Source of the DNA: Euzebya pacifica
GTDB lineage: Bacteria > Actinomycetota > Nitriliruptoria > Euzebyales > Euzebyaceae
Direction: 5' to 3'
Assembly: GCF_003344865.1 (NCBI RefSeq)
Contig: NZ_CP031165.1
Span: forward strand, 1,240,001-1,304,000
DNA: 64,000 bases
Both the position numbers and the translations under genes were made by a program. The notes under the pieces are model-generated. The model saw only the letters and a program-made list of their open reading frames with translations, was not told the DNA's origin and did not search any database. How positions within the stretch are numbered: position 1 is the stretch's first letter; each line of letters starts with the position of its first letter. Of the stretch, positions 35,541 through 44,803 are shown in pieces.

Positions 35541-36281
35541 GTGACCACGCTGCGCACGCCGACTCCGGGCCTCGGCACCCCCCGACGCTGGGCCGTCTTC
35601 GGTCTCGGTGTGGCGTTGCTGCTGACCGGGATCGCCACCTCGATCAACGCCGGCCTCGGCGTCGGGTCCTGGCAGGTCCTCGAGACGGGGCTCGCCCGCG
35701 CCACCGGCGCAGGGCTCGACCTGGTCATCTTCGGCGAGGCGGCGCTGGCCATCCTGCTGGCCTGGGTGTGGTTGGGCGAACGACCCTGGATCGCGACCGT
35801 GCTGCTGGCCTTCGGTGGCATCGGCATCACCGCCGCCCTCGATGTCGTGCCGGTCCCGGGAACCGTGCTCGGGCAGGCGGTCCAGCTGGGTGCAGGCATG
35901 GTCCTGCTGGCCTTCGGGGTTGCCTTCTACCTGGCGTCGGACCTCGGCGCGTCGGCCCAGGACTCGCTGTTCGTGGGGATCTACCGGAAATACCGGCTGC
36001 GGCCGGCGTGGGTCCGGTTCGGGGTCGACGCCCTGGTCGTCGGGCTCGGCATCCTGCTGGGCGGCCAGTTCGGCGTCGGTACCTTCGCCGTCACCCTCGG
36101 GGTGCCCCTGATGATCGAGCCGGCCCTGCGGCTCGGCCATCGTTTGGCCGACACCCCCTTGCCGGAGGCCATGCGGCCCGCCGTGCAGGACGTCTCAGCG
36201 CAGGACCCGGCTACCGAGGACGAACCAGAGGTCACCCCTGCGGCGGCGGTCGAGACGGCCATCGCGGATCACCGCTGCTGA
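35541..36281 (+). CDS. YczE/YitT-like multi-pass membrane protein
   Basis: 246 residues with about six hydrophobic helices (WAVFGLGVALLLTGIATSI, LVIFGEAALAILLAWVWLG, WIATVLLAFGGIGITAAL, LGAGMVLLAFGVAFYLASDLG). The family signatures are NAGLGVGSWQVLE and ASDLGASAQDSLFVGI. Function is unknown; in Bacillus, YczE is linked to membrane-associated peptide synthesis. The acidic C-terminal tail (about 210-246) is cytoplasmic. The GTG start lies 46 bases from the divergent serine hydrolase start. Confidence 0.78.
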   Translation: MTTLRTPTPGLGTPRRWAVFGLGVALLLTGIATSINAGLGVGSWQVLETGLARATGAGLDLVIFGEAALAILLAWVWLGERPWIATVLLAFGGIGITAALDVVPVPGTVLGQAVQLGAGMVLLAFGVAFYLASDLGASAQDSLFVGIYRKYRLRPAWVRFGVDALVVGLGILLGGQFGVGTFAVTLGVPLMIEPALRLGHRLADTPLPEAMRPAVQDVSAQDPATEDEPEVTPAAAVETAIADHRC

Positions 36282-36290
36282 GCACGCCGA

Positions 36291-37064
36291 TCAGAAGGTG
36301 GCGTCCGGATCGTCCTGTCGCGCCCGGAGGAACCGCAGCGTTCGGGTCAGCTGCCGCGAGACGTGCATCTGGCTGATCCCGAGCTCCTCGGCGATCTGTG
36401 ACTGGGTCATCGCCTGGAAGAACCGCAGGTAGATGATGCGCTGCTCGCGTTCGTCGAGGTCGGCAACCGCCGGGGCGATGGACGCGAAGTACTCCATCTG
36501 GTCCAGCCGCGCATCCTCGTCGCCGAGCATCTCCCCGAGGGTCGCGCCGTCCTCGCTGGTGCCGACCTTGGCGTCCAACGATCCGGTGGAGTAGGCCAGC
36601 GACGCGTCGTAGGCCTCGATCGCCTCGTCCTCGCTGACGCCCAGCTCGGCCGCCAGCTCGGCAACCGTGGGGGAGCGACCGAGGTCCTGCCGCAGCCGTG
36701 CGGTGGCCTTGCCCAGCCGCAACGACAGCTCCTGCAGACGGCGTGGCACCCGGACCGACCAGCCCGAGTCGCGGAAGTACCGCTTGATCTCGCCGACGAT
36801 CGTGGGGGTCGCGTAGGTCGAGAACTTGACCTCGCGCTCCAGGTCGAACCGGTCGATGGCCTTCATCAGCCCGACGGAACCCACCTGGACCAGGTCCTCC
36901 AGCGGCTCGCCGCGGTCGGCGAAGCGCTTGGCGAGGTACCGCACCAACGGGAGGTGCAGCTCCGAGAGGCGTTCGCGGTACTGCTCGTCGCCGGTCTCAC
37001 GGAGCAGCCGGAACAGCTCACGCGTGTCGTCGCGGTCGTAGCCGCGGGTCGCTTCGCTGCTCAC
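36291..37064 (-). CDS. RNA polymerase sigma factor, SigB/SigF/SigG subfamily
   Basis: 257 residues. Region 2 (about 25-95) shows LPLVRYLAKRFADRGEPLEDLVQVGSVGLMKA and FSTYATPTIVGEIKRYFRD. Region 3 follows (VPRRLQELSLRLGKATARL, LGRSPTVAELAAELGVSEDE). Region 4 (about 195-250) includes LDEREQRIIYLRFFQAMTQSQIAEELGISQMHVSR. This is a general-stress or developmental type. The GTG start overlaps the stop of the upstream RsbW-like gene by 4 bases, so the pair is translationally coupled as in rsbW-sigB operons. It should direct transcription under stress once released from its partner. Confidence 0.93.
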   Translation of the reverse strand: MSSEATRGYDRDDTRELFRLLRETGDEQYRERLSELHLPLVRYLAKRFADRGEPLEDLVQVGSVGLMKAIDRFDLEREVKFSTYATPTIVGEIKRYFRDSGWSVRVPRRLQELSLRLGKATARLRQDLGRSPTVAELAAELGVSEDEAIEAYDASLAYSTGSLDAKVGTSEDGATLGEMLGDEDARLDQMEYFASIAPAVADLDEREQRIIYLRFFQAMTQSQIAEELGISQMHVSRQLTRTLRFLRARQDDPDATF

Positions 37065-37420
37065 CGGGCGGTCGCCACCTGCTGGAACTGCATCACGACG
37101 GTGGTTTGACCGCTGGACTGCTGCAGGTCGACGTGATCGGTCATGCCCTGCAGGATCACCCAGGCAAGGGTGTCCTGTCCCATCTCCACGCCGTCCACCG
37201 ACTGCACCGACACCTCGATGCGGAAGGGGGCGGACGTGGGATCGGCGGTCATGCTGATCGGCACGCCCGCGGCCAGCAGCACGACGCCGGCCTCCTCGAC
37301 GGCCATGCGAACGTCGTCGATCTGGTCGAGGGTCAGGGACGCACGGGCGGCGATTGCACCAGCGGTGGCACGGATGACGGCCAGGGCGCTGGGCTCTGCG
37401 GGAACGGTCAGGCTGATCAT
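37061..37420 (-). CDS. RsbW-like anti-sigma factor with degenerate ATP-binding motifs
   Basis: 119 residues, similar in length and layout to anti-sigma serine kinases (HATPase_c_2). The N-box region reads DQIDDVRMAVEEAGVVLL, where functional kinases have EA..N: the Mg-binding Asn is replaced by Val. The later glycine-rich ATP lid is also missing (GQDTLAWVILQGMTDHVDL where GLGL is usual). So it can probably still bind the co-encoded sigma factor but may not bind ATP or phosphorylate an antagonist. The ATG at 37420 was chosen from homology; the longer upstream frame looks non-coding. Confidence 0.8.
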   Translation of the reverse strand: MISLTVPAEPSALAVIRATAGAIAARASLTLDQIDDVRMAVEEAGVVLLAAGVPISMTADPTSAPFRIEVSVQSVDGVEMGQDTLAWVILQGMTDHVDLQQSSGQTTVVMQFQQVATAR

Positions 37421-37536
37421 GATTGTCTGGCAGGCTACCCACGTCCCGCGGATCCACGCATGGCCAGCGACCGAAAGTGCGGTCGACGCGACCGTGCAGC
37501 GTCGGATGTCACAGGGGACCCCTAGGATTCGGCAGC

Positions 37537-40500
37537 ATGGAGGAGGTGCTGGAGCGGTTCGGGCCCGCCACGCGGGAGTGGTTCCGGGCGGCGTTCCCTG
37601 CACCCACCCGTGCCCAGGTCGGCGCCTGGACCCATGCCGTCGAGGGGCACAGCGTCCTGGTCAGCGCGCCCACCGGCTCGGGCAAGACCCTGGCGGCCTT
37701 CCTGTCGGCGATCGATCGGCTGACGACCGAACCGCCTGCCGACCACACACGGGTCCTGTACATCTCGCCGCTGAAAGCCCTGGCCTATGACGTGGACCGC
37801 AACCTGCGCGCCCCATTGGTGGGCATCCAGCAGGCGGCGGCTCGGCTCGGCATCGAGCTGAACCCCGTCACGGTCGGCCTGCGATCCGGCGACACCGATC
37901 CGAAGGAACGCCGTCGGCTCGTCTCGGATCCGCCCGACATCCTCATCACCACGCCCGAGTCGTTGTTCCTCTACCTCACCTCGCGGGCACGGACGACGCT
38001 GGCCGGGGTCGACACCGTCATCATCGACGAGGTCCACGCCGTTGCCGGTTCCAAGCGCGGCGCCCACATGGCGGCATCGCTGGAACGGCTCGAGGCGCTG
38101 CGGGCCGAGGCGGGCGCCGAACGGCCGCTGCAGCGCATCGGCCTGTCCGCCACCCAGCGACCGCTGACCGAGGTCGCCACCTTCCTCGGCGGCGGCACGG
38201 TCGGCGCGGACGGCTGGCAGCCCCGTCCGGTCCAGGTCGTCGAGGTCGCCAGCGACAAGGTGCTCGACATCGAGGTCGTCGTCCCGGTCGAGGACATGGC
38301 CCGGCTGGGCGAGACGATCCCGTCCACCCCCGAGGGCCCGGCGTCGGCGGGGTCGACCGGCTACATGTCGGAGACCCCCTCGATGGATGCCCGTCGATCG
38401 ATCTGGCCGGCCGTGCACCCACGCGTCCTGGACCTGGTCATGGCCCACCGGTCGACCATCGTGTTCACCAACTCCCGGCGGCTGAGCGAGCGGCTGTGCG
38501 CCCGGCTGAACGACCTGGCCGCCGAACGCTGGCTGGCCGAGCAGGCCACCGAGGACGGCGCCGAGCCCCCGGGCGTCCCGCCGATCATCGCCCGGGCCCA
38601 CCACGGTTCCGTCGCCCGCGAGCAACGGATGCTGATCGAGGAGGACCTGAAGGCCGGCCGGCTGCCGTGCGTGGTCGCCACCTCCTCCCTCGAGCTGGGC
38701 ATCGACATGGGGGCGGTGGACCTGGTCATCCAGGTCGAGTCACCCGGCAGCGTCGCCAGCGGCCTGCAACGAATCGGCCGTGCGGGCCACCAGGTCGGCG
38801 CGCCCTCGGTCGGCAAGATCTTCCCGAAGTACCGCGGTGACCTCGTCGAGGCCGCCGTGGTCACCCGGCGGATGCTGGACGGCGAGATCGAGACGACGTC
38901 CTACCCCCGCAACCCGCTGGACGTCCTGGCCCAGCAGATCGTGGCGATGGTGTCGATGGACACCTGGCAGGTCGACGAGCTGTTCGCCGTCCTGCGTGGG
39001 TCCGCCCCGTTCGCCGAGCTTTCCCGGTCGCAGCTCGACGGGGTGCTGGACATGCTGGCCGGCCGCTACCCGTCCGATGAGTTCGCCGAGCTCCGCCCCC
39101 GGCTCAACTGGGACCGGGTGGCGGATCGGATCACCGGCCGTCGTGGGGCCCAACGGATCGCGGTGACCTCCGGCGGCACCATCCCCGACCGTGGCCTGTA
39201 CGGCGTGTTCCTCGCCGGGGACGGCCCCGGTCGCCGGGTGGGTGAGCTCGACGAGGAGATGGTCTACGAGACCCGGCCCGGCGAGACGATCGTGCTGGGC
39301 GCGTCGACCTGGCGGATCGAGGACATCACCCGCGACCAGGTCCTGGTCACCCCGGCGCCCGGCGAACCGGGCCGGCTGCCGTTCTGGCACGGCGACACGC
39401 CGAGCCGCCCCGTGGAGGTCGGCCGGGCCGTCGGGGCGTTCCTCGGCGAGATCGCCGGGTCGTCCTCGGCCGACGCCATCGCCACGTTGCGCGAGCGGTA
39501 CGGGCTCGACGAGCTCGCTGCGACCAACCTCAGCGCCTACGTGGACGACCAGCGCGACGCCACCGGTGTCCTGCCCTCGGACCGCCAGATCGTCGTGGAG
39601 CGGTTCCGCGACGAGATCGGGGACTGGCGCGTCTGCATCCTCTCCAGCTTCGGTGGTCGGGTGCACGCGCCGTGGGCGCTGGCGATCGAGGCCCGCGCCC
39701 GCGAACGGTTCGGCATCGAGATCGCGACGATGGTCTCCGACGACGGGATCGTGCTGCGCCTGCCCGACGCGGGCTGGGGGGACCTGCCCGGCCTCAACGG
39801 CCTGGACGACTTCGGTGTCGACGGCTTCGGGCTCGGCGGTGACGGTTCCGACGATGACGTCGCGGCGGCACCCGAGCCGGTCCCGGACTGGACCGATGAC
39901 CGAACGCTGCTGGAGGTGCTGCTGCCCATTGCCGACGAGGTCGAGGACCTCGTCGTCGGCGAGCTGGCCAACTCCACGCTGTTCGCCAGCCGGTTCCGCG
40001 AGTGCGCGGCACGGGCCCTGCTGTTGCCCAAGCGCCGACCGGGGGGCCGCACGCCGCTGTGGCAGCAACGCCAGCGCGCCCAGGACCTGCTGCGGGTGGC
40101 CAGCCGGTTCGGGTCCTTCCCCATCGTGCTGGAGGCCTACCGGGAGTGCCTTCGCGACGTCTTCGACGTGCCGGCCCTGCGCGGCCTGCTCGGCGACATC
40201 GCCAGCCGCAAGGTGCGCGTGTCACAGGTCGCCACCGAGATCGCCTCACCGTTCGCGTCCTCGCTGCTGTTCGACTACGTCGCCGGGTACATGTACGACG
40301 GCGACGCCCCGCTGGCCGAACGGCGGGCCTCGGCGCTGACGCTGGACCGCGACCTGCTGGCCGAGCTGCTGGGCGCCGACGAGCTGCGTGACCTCATCGA
40401 CACCGACGCGTTGACCGAGCTCGAGCTCGAGCTGCAACGCCTCGTGCCCGAGCGGCACGCACGCACCCCCGACGACGTCGCCGACCTGCTCCGTGTCGTC

Positions 40501-42258
40501 GGGGACCTGCGGACCGACGAGGTGGCCGCCCGCACCGACGGTCCGGCCGAGGAATGGCTGGCCGAGCTCGAACGCGAGCGGCGGATCTACCTGGCCCGTG
40601 TCGCCGGAGAGGACCGCTGGGTCGCCGTCGAGGATGCCGCCCGCATGCGTGACGGCCTCGGGGTCCCCGTGCCCGTGGGGTTGCCCGCGGTGCTGGGACA
40701 GGCCGTCGAGCAGCCGCTGCTGGACCTCGTCGCCCGGTTCGCCCGCACCCACGGGCCGTTCCTTCCCGCCGAGGTGTCGGCCAGGCTCGGGCTGCCGCGC
40801 AACGCCGTCGACCTTGCCTGCGCGGCGCTGGCCGAACAGCAGCGCCTGACCTCCGGGCACTTCAGGCCCGACGGGGTTGGTGGGTCCCGACCGGGCGCCG
40901 GCCGCGAGTGGATCGACAACAGCGTCCTGCGACGGCTCCGTCGCCGGTCCCTGGCGGCCCTGCGCCGGGAGGTCGAGCCCGTCGGCCCGGAGGTGCTGGC
41001 CCGCTTCGTCCCCGCGTGGCAGGGCGCGGCGATGTCGCCCCGCACGCCGGGTGTCGACCGCACCTTCGAGGTCGTCGAGCAGCTGCAGGGCGCGCCCATC
41101 CCCGCGTCCATCCTCGAACGCGACGTCCTGTCCACCCGTGTCCGCGGATACAACCCCGCCTGGCTGGACGAGCTCGCTGCGACCGGTGACATCGTGTGGG
41201 CCGGTCTGGGGGCGCTGGGATCCAGCGACGGCCGGGTCGGGCTGTACCTGCGTGACCAGGCAGCGCTGTTGATCGACGTGCCGGCGGTCCCCGAGGACCT
41301 CGACGCACCCCAGCAGGCGCTGGTGGACCACCTGACCAGCCGCGGCGCCTCGTTCTGGCCGGACCTCTACCGTGCCGCCGGCGGGGGTGACGAAGCCGAC
41401 GCGCTGGCGGCCCTGTGGGACCTCGTCTGGCAGGGCCTCGTGACCAACGACAGCCTGCAACCGCTGCGCGCCCTGACCGGGGCCGGGCCGCTGCGACGCG
41501 GACGTTCCGGTCGGGCACGGCGTCCCGGTCGTGTCGCCAGCAGGACGGGGCCGCCCTCGGCTGCTGGTCGTTGGTCGCTGGTCGCCGATGTCGTCGGACC
41601 CGGGGTGCCGGCCACCGAACGGATCGCGGCCAGGGCGGCGGTGATGCTGGCTCGCTACGGCGTGGTGACCCGCGACTCGGTCGTGGCCGAGGGCAACGTC
41701 ATCGACGCCGCCCACGTCGCCACCCCGGGGTCCTTCAGCGGGATCTATCCGGTGCTGAAGGCGATGGAGGAGGCGGGCCGCGCCCGTCGGGGCTACTTCG
41801 TGGAGGGCATGGGCGGGGCCCAGTTCGCGTTGGCCGGCGCCGTCGACCGCCTGCGGTCGATGCGCGAGGACGTCGAACGGCCCGACGTCGAACCCGAGGT
41901 GATCGCCCTGGCGGCCACCGACCCGGCCAACGTCTACGGCGCGGCCGTGGCCTGGCCCGCGCCGACGGAGGGCGGCAAGGGGCGTGCCAGGCGGGTCGCG
42001 GGGGCACACGTCGTGCTGGTCGACGGCCACCTCGTGCTGTTCCTCGACAAGGGTGGCCGCACGGTGCTGACCTTCACCGACGACCGCGCACGGCTGGATG
42101 CGGCGGCGGCCGCGGCGGCCGGCCTGGTCGAGGCCGGACGGGTCCGTGACCTGCGCATCACGAAGGTCGACGGCGAGGTCCCGGCCCACCAGCCGCTGAT
42201 CACCTCGTTGCGGGAGGCCGGCTTCACCGACCATCCCAAGGGGCTCGTCCGCCGGTAG
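37537..42258 (+). CDS. lhr: ATP-dependent DNA helicase Lhr
   Basis: 1573 residues, the usual length of bacterial Lhr. The N-terminal helicase core has Walker A SAPTGSGKT (about 43-51), DEVH in VIIDEVHAV, motif III LSATQ and motif VI QRIGRAGH with the preceding TSSLELGIDMG. The Lhr winged-helix and beta-barrel part follows to about residue 860, and the long Lhr-CTD to the end contains repeated winged-helix-like blocks. Lhr is a 3'-5' single-strand translocase that unwinds RNA:DNA hybrids and acts in DNA repair. The gene converges on nei2, 24 bases away; in Mycobacterium tuberculosis lhr and a nei gene are also neighbours. The ATG at 37537 sets family length. Confidence 0.95.
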   Translation: MEEVLERFGPATREWFRAAFPAPTRAQVGAWTHAVEGHSVLVSAPTGSGKTLAAFLSAIDRLTTEPPADHTRVLYISPLKALAYDVDRNLRAPLVGIQQAAARLGIELNPVTVGLRSGDTDPKERRRLVSDPPDILITTPESLFLYLTSRARTTLAGVDTVIIDEVHAVAGSKRGAHMAASLERLEALRAEAGAERPLQRIGLSATQRPLTEVATFLGGGTVGADGWQPRPVQVVEVASDKVLDIEVVVPVEDMARLGETIPSTPEGPASAGSTGYMSETPSMDARRSIWPAVHPRVLDLVMAHRSTIVFTNSRRLSERLCARLNDLAAERWLAEQATEDGAEPPGVPPIIARAHHGSVAREQRMLIEEDLKAGRLPCVVATSSLELGIDMGAVDLVIQVESPGSVASGLQRIGRAGHQVGAPSVGKIFPKYRGDLVEAAVVTRRMLDGEIETTSYPRNPLDVLAQQIVAMVSMDTWQVDELFAVLRGSAPFAELSRSQLDGVLDMLAGRYPSDEFAELRPRLNWDRVADRITGRRGAQRIAVTSGGTIPDRGLYGVFLAGDGPGRRVGELDEEMVYETRPGETIVLGASTWRIEDITRDQVLVTPAPGEPGRLPFWHGDTPSRPVEVGRAVGAFLGEIAGSSSADAIATLRERYGLDELAATNLSAYVDDQRDATGVLPSDRQIVVERFRDEIGDWRVCILSSFGGRVHAPWALAIEARARERFGIEIATMVSDDGIVLRLPDAGWGDLPGLNGLDDFGVDGFGLGGDGSDDDVAAAPEPVPDWTDDRTLLEVLLPIADEVEDLVVGELANSTLFASRFRECAARALLLPKRRPGGRTPLWQQRQRAQDLLRVASRFGSFPIVLEAYRECLRDVFDVPALRGLLGDIASRKVRVSQVATEIASPFASSLLFDYVAGYMYDGDAPLAERRASALTLDRDLLAELLGADELRDLIDTDALTELELELQRLVPERHARTPDDVADLLRVVGDLRTDEVAARTDGPAEEWLAELERERRIYLARVAGEDRWVAVEDAARMRDGLGVPVPVGLPAVLGQAVEQPLLDLVARFARTHGPFLPAEVSARLGLPRNAVDLACAALAEQQRLTSGHFRPDGVGGSRPGAGREWIDNSVLRRLRRRSLAALRREVEPVGPEVLARFVPAWQGAAMSPRTPGVDRTFEVVEQLQGAPIPASILERDVLSTRVRGYNPAWLDELAATGDIVWAGLGALGSSDGRVGLYLRDQAALLIDVPAVPEDLDAPQQALVDHLTSRGASFWPDLYRAAGGGDEADALAALWDLVWQGLVTNDSLQPLRALTGAGPLRRGRSGRARRPGRVASRTGPPSAAGRWSLVADVVGPGVPATERIAARAAVMLARYGVVTRDSVVAEGNVIDAAHVATPGSFSGIYPVLKAMEEAGRARRGYFVEGMGGAQFALAGAVDRLRSMREDVERPDVEPEVIALAATDPANVYGAAVAWPAPTEGGKGRARRVAGAHVVLVDGHLVLFLDKGGRTVLTFTDDRARLDAAAAAAAGLVEAGRVRDLRITKVDGEVPAHQPLITSLREAGFTDHPKGLVRR

Positions 42259-42282
42259 CACGGGGCGTCCGGCGCCGCGATC

Positions 42283-43146
42283 TCAGCGTCGGTGGAGCCC
42301 GGGTCCCTGGCATCGGGTGCACCAGTACGTCACGCGCGCGTGATCACCGAGCGCGGCCGACCTGATCGGGGTCCCGCAGCGGGGGCACGGCCGGCCGGCC
42401 TTGCCGTAGACCCACACCGACTCCGACCCGAGCTGGCGTCCGGTCAGCCGTGCGACCTGGGCAGGGGGTCGGGTGGTGATGCGGCCGGACCCGCCGTGGG
42501 CGATGTTGGCCTGCAGCAGCGCGGCGGACACGGCCAGCAGTCGGTCGCGGACCTCGGGCGGGACCTCGGCGACAGGCGTCCACGGATCCACCCGACAGAT
42601 GAACAGCACCTCGTTCTTGTAGACGTTGCCGACCCCGGCCAGCACCCGCTGGTCCAGGAGGGCGACACCGATCGGGGTGTCGGCCAGGGTGTCCAGCCGT
42701 TTCCGGGACTCCGCCAGGTCCAGCTGCTCACCCTCGGGCACGTGCAGCGGGTCAGGACCGAGGTTGGCCATCGACCGATGGGTGGCCACCTGTGCGGCGG
42801 ACAGCAGCTCGACCACGGGGACGGAGAACGCGACGGCTTCGACGTCGGCGGTTCGCAGGACGAGCTTGGCGAAGTGCGCCGGCTTTCGCCACCTGCCGCC
42901 GGGTGGGTAGGTGTGCCACGAGCCGGTCATCCGCATGTGCGTGTGCAGGGCCAGCCCCGACGGGTCGAACCAGTGCAGCAGGTGCTTGCCGCGGGCCTCG
43001 ACCCGTTCCACGGTCTGCCCGACGAGCCGCTCCGGCATCAGCCGGCGGACCTGCGGCACGGTGGTGTCGACCCCCGTGATGACCTTGCCGGCCATGGCGT
43101 GCTGCAGGGTCGCGGCGGCCCGGAAGATGGTGTCGCCCTCGGGCAC
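42283..43146 (-). CDS. nei2: formamidopyrimidine/endonuclease VIII-type DNA glycosylase (Nei2)
   Basis: 287 residues. The GTG start gives the obligate PEGDT N terminus: after Met removal Pro1 is the catalytic nucleophile and Glu2 the acid. A conserved Lys is present in VEARGKHLLHWF. Also visible are the helix-two-turn-helix region (LLDQRVLAGVGNVYKNEVLF) and the C-terminal zinc finger CPRCG...WCTRCQ. It removes oxidised pyrimidines and nicks the abasic site in base-excision repair. Pairing with Lhr on the convergent strand supports a shared DNA-repair neighbourhood. Confidence 0.93.
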   Translation of the reverse strand: MPEGDTIFRAAATLQHAMAGKVITGVDTTVPQVRRLMPERLVGQTVERVEARGKHLLHWFDPSGLALHTHMRMTGSWHTYPPGGRWRKPAHFAKLVLRTADVEAVAFSVPVVELLSAAQVATHRSMANLGPDPLHVPEGEQLDLAESRKRLDTLADTPIGVALLDQRVLAGVGNVYKNEVLFICRVDPWTPVAEVPPEVRDRLLAVSAALLQANIAHGGSGRITTRPPAQVARLTGRQLGSESVWVYGKAGRPCPRCGTPIRSAALGDHARVTYWCTRCQGPGLHRR

Positions 43147-43323
43147 CTCAGCTGTCCTGCCGAGTCGTCATCACCCGCCATCCTAACGACACCGTCCCGC
43201 CGCTCCCCATGTCGAGGACTCCCCTCTCGAGGTCGATGTGTGACGAATCCCTTGCAGGGGAAACGATGGCGAAACCGAACCGACACCTCGTGACGTTCAA
43301 CTGGTCGCAACCACACCGAATGC

Positions 43324-43352
43324 TTGAGTTGGCCGTCAGGATGCCGATATCA
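43324..43352 (+). promoter_or_regulatory. candidate promoter before the small acidic protein gene
   Basis: TTGAGT (43324-43329) and TATCAA (43348-43353) are separated by 18 bases, each matching four of six consensus positions, about 47 bases before the ATG at 43400. The surrounding 43147-43399 stretch is less GC-rich and otherwise empty. Confidence 0.3.
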
Positions 43353-43399
43353 AGGGTGCAGGACCCAACCACCTCGTGACAGCCCGGAAGGGGGCAGGC

Positions 43400-43603
43400 A
43401 TGGAGCAGATCCGGATCGACCGCCGGGAGCTCCGCCTGCGAGCGCGGCACCGTCAGGACCGCGACGCTGCCCGAGCCGAGGGCGTGGCCCCGCTGCAGTA
43501 CACCGCCGCCCCGGGTGGCGGTGATGCCGAGGACGACCTGCTGGCCAGGATCGACGAGGTGCTCGGTGCACAGCGACACGCCGACGACGAGGACCAGGAC
43601 TGA
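43400..43603 (+). CDS. small charged protein of unknown function
   Basis: 67 residues: a basic first half (RIDRRELRLRARHRQDRDAAR) and an acidic helical second half (DAEDDLLARIDEVLGAQ) ending in DDEDQD. The ATG follows GGAAGGGGGCAGGC, a good site, and the codon third positions are GC-rich like its neighbours. The DDLLARIDEVL piece faintly resembles the coiled-coil core of Pup, but the C-terminal GGQ/GGE and the F..YV segment are absent, so I do not call it Pup. It lies upstream of the FKBP genes on the same strand. Confidence 0.55.
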   Translation: MEQIRIDRRELRLRARHRQDRDAARAEGVAPLQYTAAPGGGDAEDDLLARIDEVLGAQRHADDEDQD

Positions 43604-43728
43604 TCCGTCGGATCGAGCGGGTCGGATCGTTCCGGACGCAGGAGGGCCCCTGATACGTGGGTGCTGCGGCGCCACCGGTCCGAGGGGCCGATCAGGGGGT
43701 GCTGATCGTGCTGCTACCGTCGCCGCCC

Positions 43729-44760
43729 ATGATTTCACGCCCTTCCCTGCGCACGCTCGCCGTGCTGCTCGCCTGCCTGTCGTTGTTCGCCACCGCCTGC
43801 GGTGCAAGCTCCGACGCCACCACCGAGAACGCCTCCGAGGCCGCTGAGGTCCAGGAAACCGACGCCGCGACCGACGACCCGGCGTCCGAGGCCGACACCG
43901 ACGGGACGGACTCCTCCGTCGAGGTGTCCACCGACGCCCGGGGGGTCGAGGTCACCGACGACCTCGAGGTCAAGCCCGAGATCTCGCTGCCCGGTGGTGA
44001 GCCGCCGACCGAGCTGGTCGTGGTCGACATCGTCGAGGGCGATGGCGAGGTCGTGCCCGAGGGCGCGACGGTCACCACCGACTACGTGGGTGTGTCGTGG
44101 ACCAACGACGGGGAGGAGTTCGACTCCTCCTGGGATCGTGGCGAGCCGGCGACGTTCCCGCTGTCGGGTGTGATCCAGGGGTGGACCGAGGGCATCCCCG
44201 GCATGAAGGTCGGTGGCCGTCGGCTGCTGATCATCCCGCCGGACCAGGCCTACGGTGACGCGGCGCCGAGCCCGGCGATCGCCGCCAACGACACCCTCGT
44301 CTTCGTCATAGACCTCGTCGAGGTCGTCCCGCCGCCGGAGCCCATCACCCCCACGACCGACGCCCGAGGCGTCGAGGTCGAGGGTGACCTGGACAGCAAG
44401 CCCGAGATCTCGCTGCCCGGTGGTGAGCCGCCGACCGAACTGGTCGTGGTCGACATCGTCGAGGGCGACGGCGAGGTCGTCCCGGTCGACGCCGCCGTCA
44501 CGACCCACTACGTGGGCGTGTCGTGGACCAACGACGGGGAGGAGTTCGACTCCTCCTGGGATCGTGGCGAACCGGCGACGTTCCCGCTGTCGGGCGTGAT
44601 CCAGGGGTGGACCGAGGGCATCCCCGGCATGAAGGTCGGTGGCCGTCGGCTGCTGATCATCCCGCCGGACCAGGCCTACGGTGCTGCCGCGCCGAGCCCG
44701 GCGATCGCCGCCAACGACACCCTCGTCTTCGTCATCGACATGGTGGAGATCGCCGGCTGA
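43729..44760 (+). CDS. lipoprotein with two tandem FKBP-type peptidyl-prolyl isomerase domains
   Basis: 343 residues. The signal peptide is LRTLAVLLACLSLFA with lipobox ATAC (Cys 24), so it is anchored outside the membrane. An acidic low-complexity linker (25-75) follows. Two FKBP domains (about 82-201 and 224-343) are nearly identical to each other: each has TELVVVDIVEGDGEVV, YVGVSWTNDGEEFDSSWDRGEP, IQGWTEGIPGMKVGGRR and IPPDQAYG, the active-site set of FKBPs. They catalyse proline isomerisation and help fold exported proteins. The duplicated DNA points to a recent internal duplication or gene conversion. A cytoplasmic-type FKBP gene follows 43 bases later. Confidence 0.92.
   Translation: MISRPSLRTLAVLLACLSLFATACGASSDATTENASEAAEVQETDAATDDPASEADTDGTDSSVEVSTDARGVEVTDDLEVKPEISLPGGEPPTELVVVDIVEGDGEVVPEGATVTTDYVGVSWTNDGEEFDSSWDRGEPATFPLSGVIQGWTEGIPGMKVGGRRLLIIPPDQAYGDAAPSPAIAANDTLVFVIDLVEVVPPPEPITPTTDARGVEVEGDLDSKPEISLPGGEPPTELVVVDIVEGDGEVVPVDAAVTTHYVGVSWTNDGEEFDSSWDRGEPATFPLSGVIQGWTEGIPGMKVGGRRLLIIPPDQAYGAAAPSPAIAANDTLVFVIDMVEIAG
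43972..44757 (+). repeat. 426-base-offset tandem duplication within the FKBP lipoprotein gene
   Basis: Bases 43972-44331 recur at 44398-44757 with a constant offset of 426 (142 codons) and very few differences, mostly synonymous. The near-identity at DNA level shows a recent in-frame duplication or ongoing conversion. Confidence 0.85.
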
Positions 44761-44803
44761 CCTGCCGCGAACCCACCGCGAACCCCCAATGGAGGAGTCA
44801 TCC

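Noticed and set aside
43400-43603. Possible Pup (prokaryotic ubiquitin-like protein)
   Set aside because: Only DDLLARIDEVL resembles Pup; the C-terminal GGQ/GGE and the preceding aromatic segment are missing, and no proteasome genes are near.
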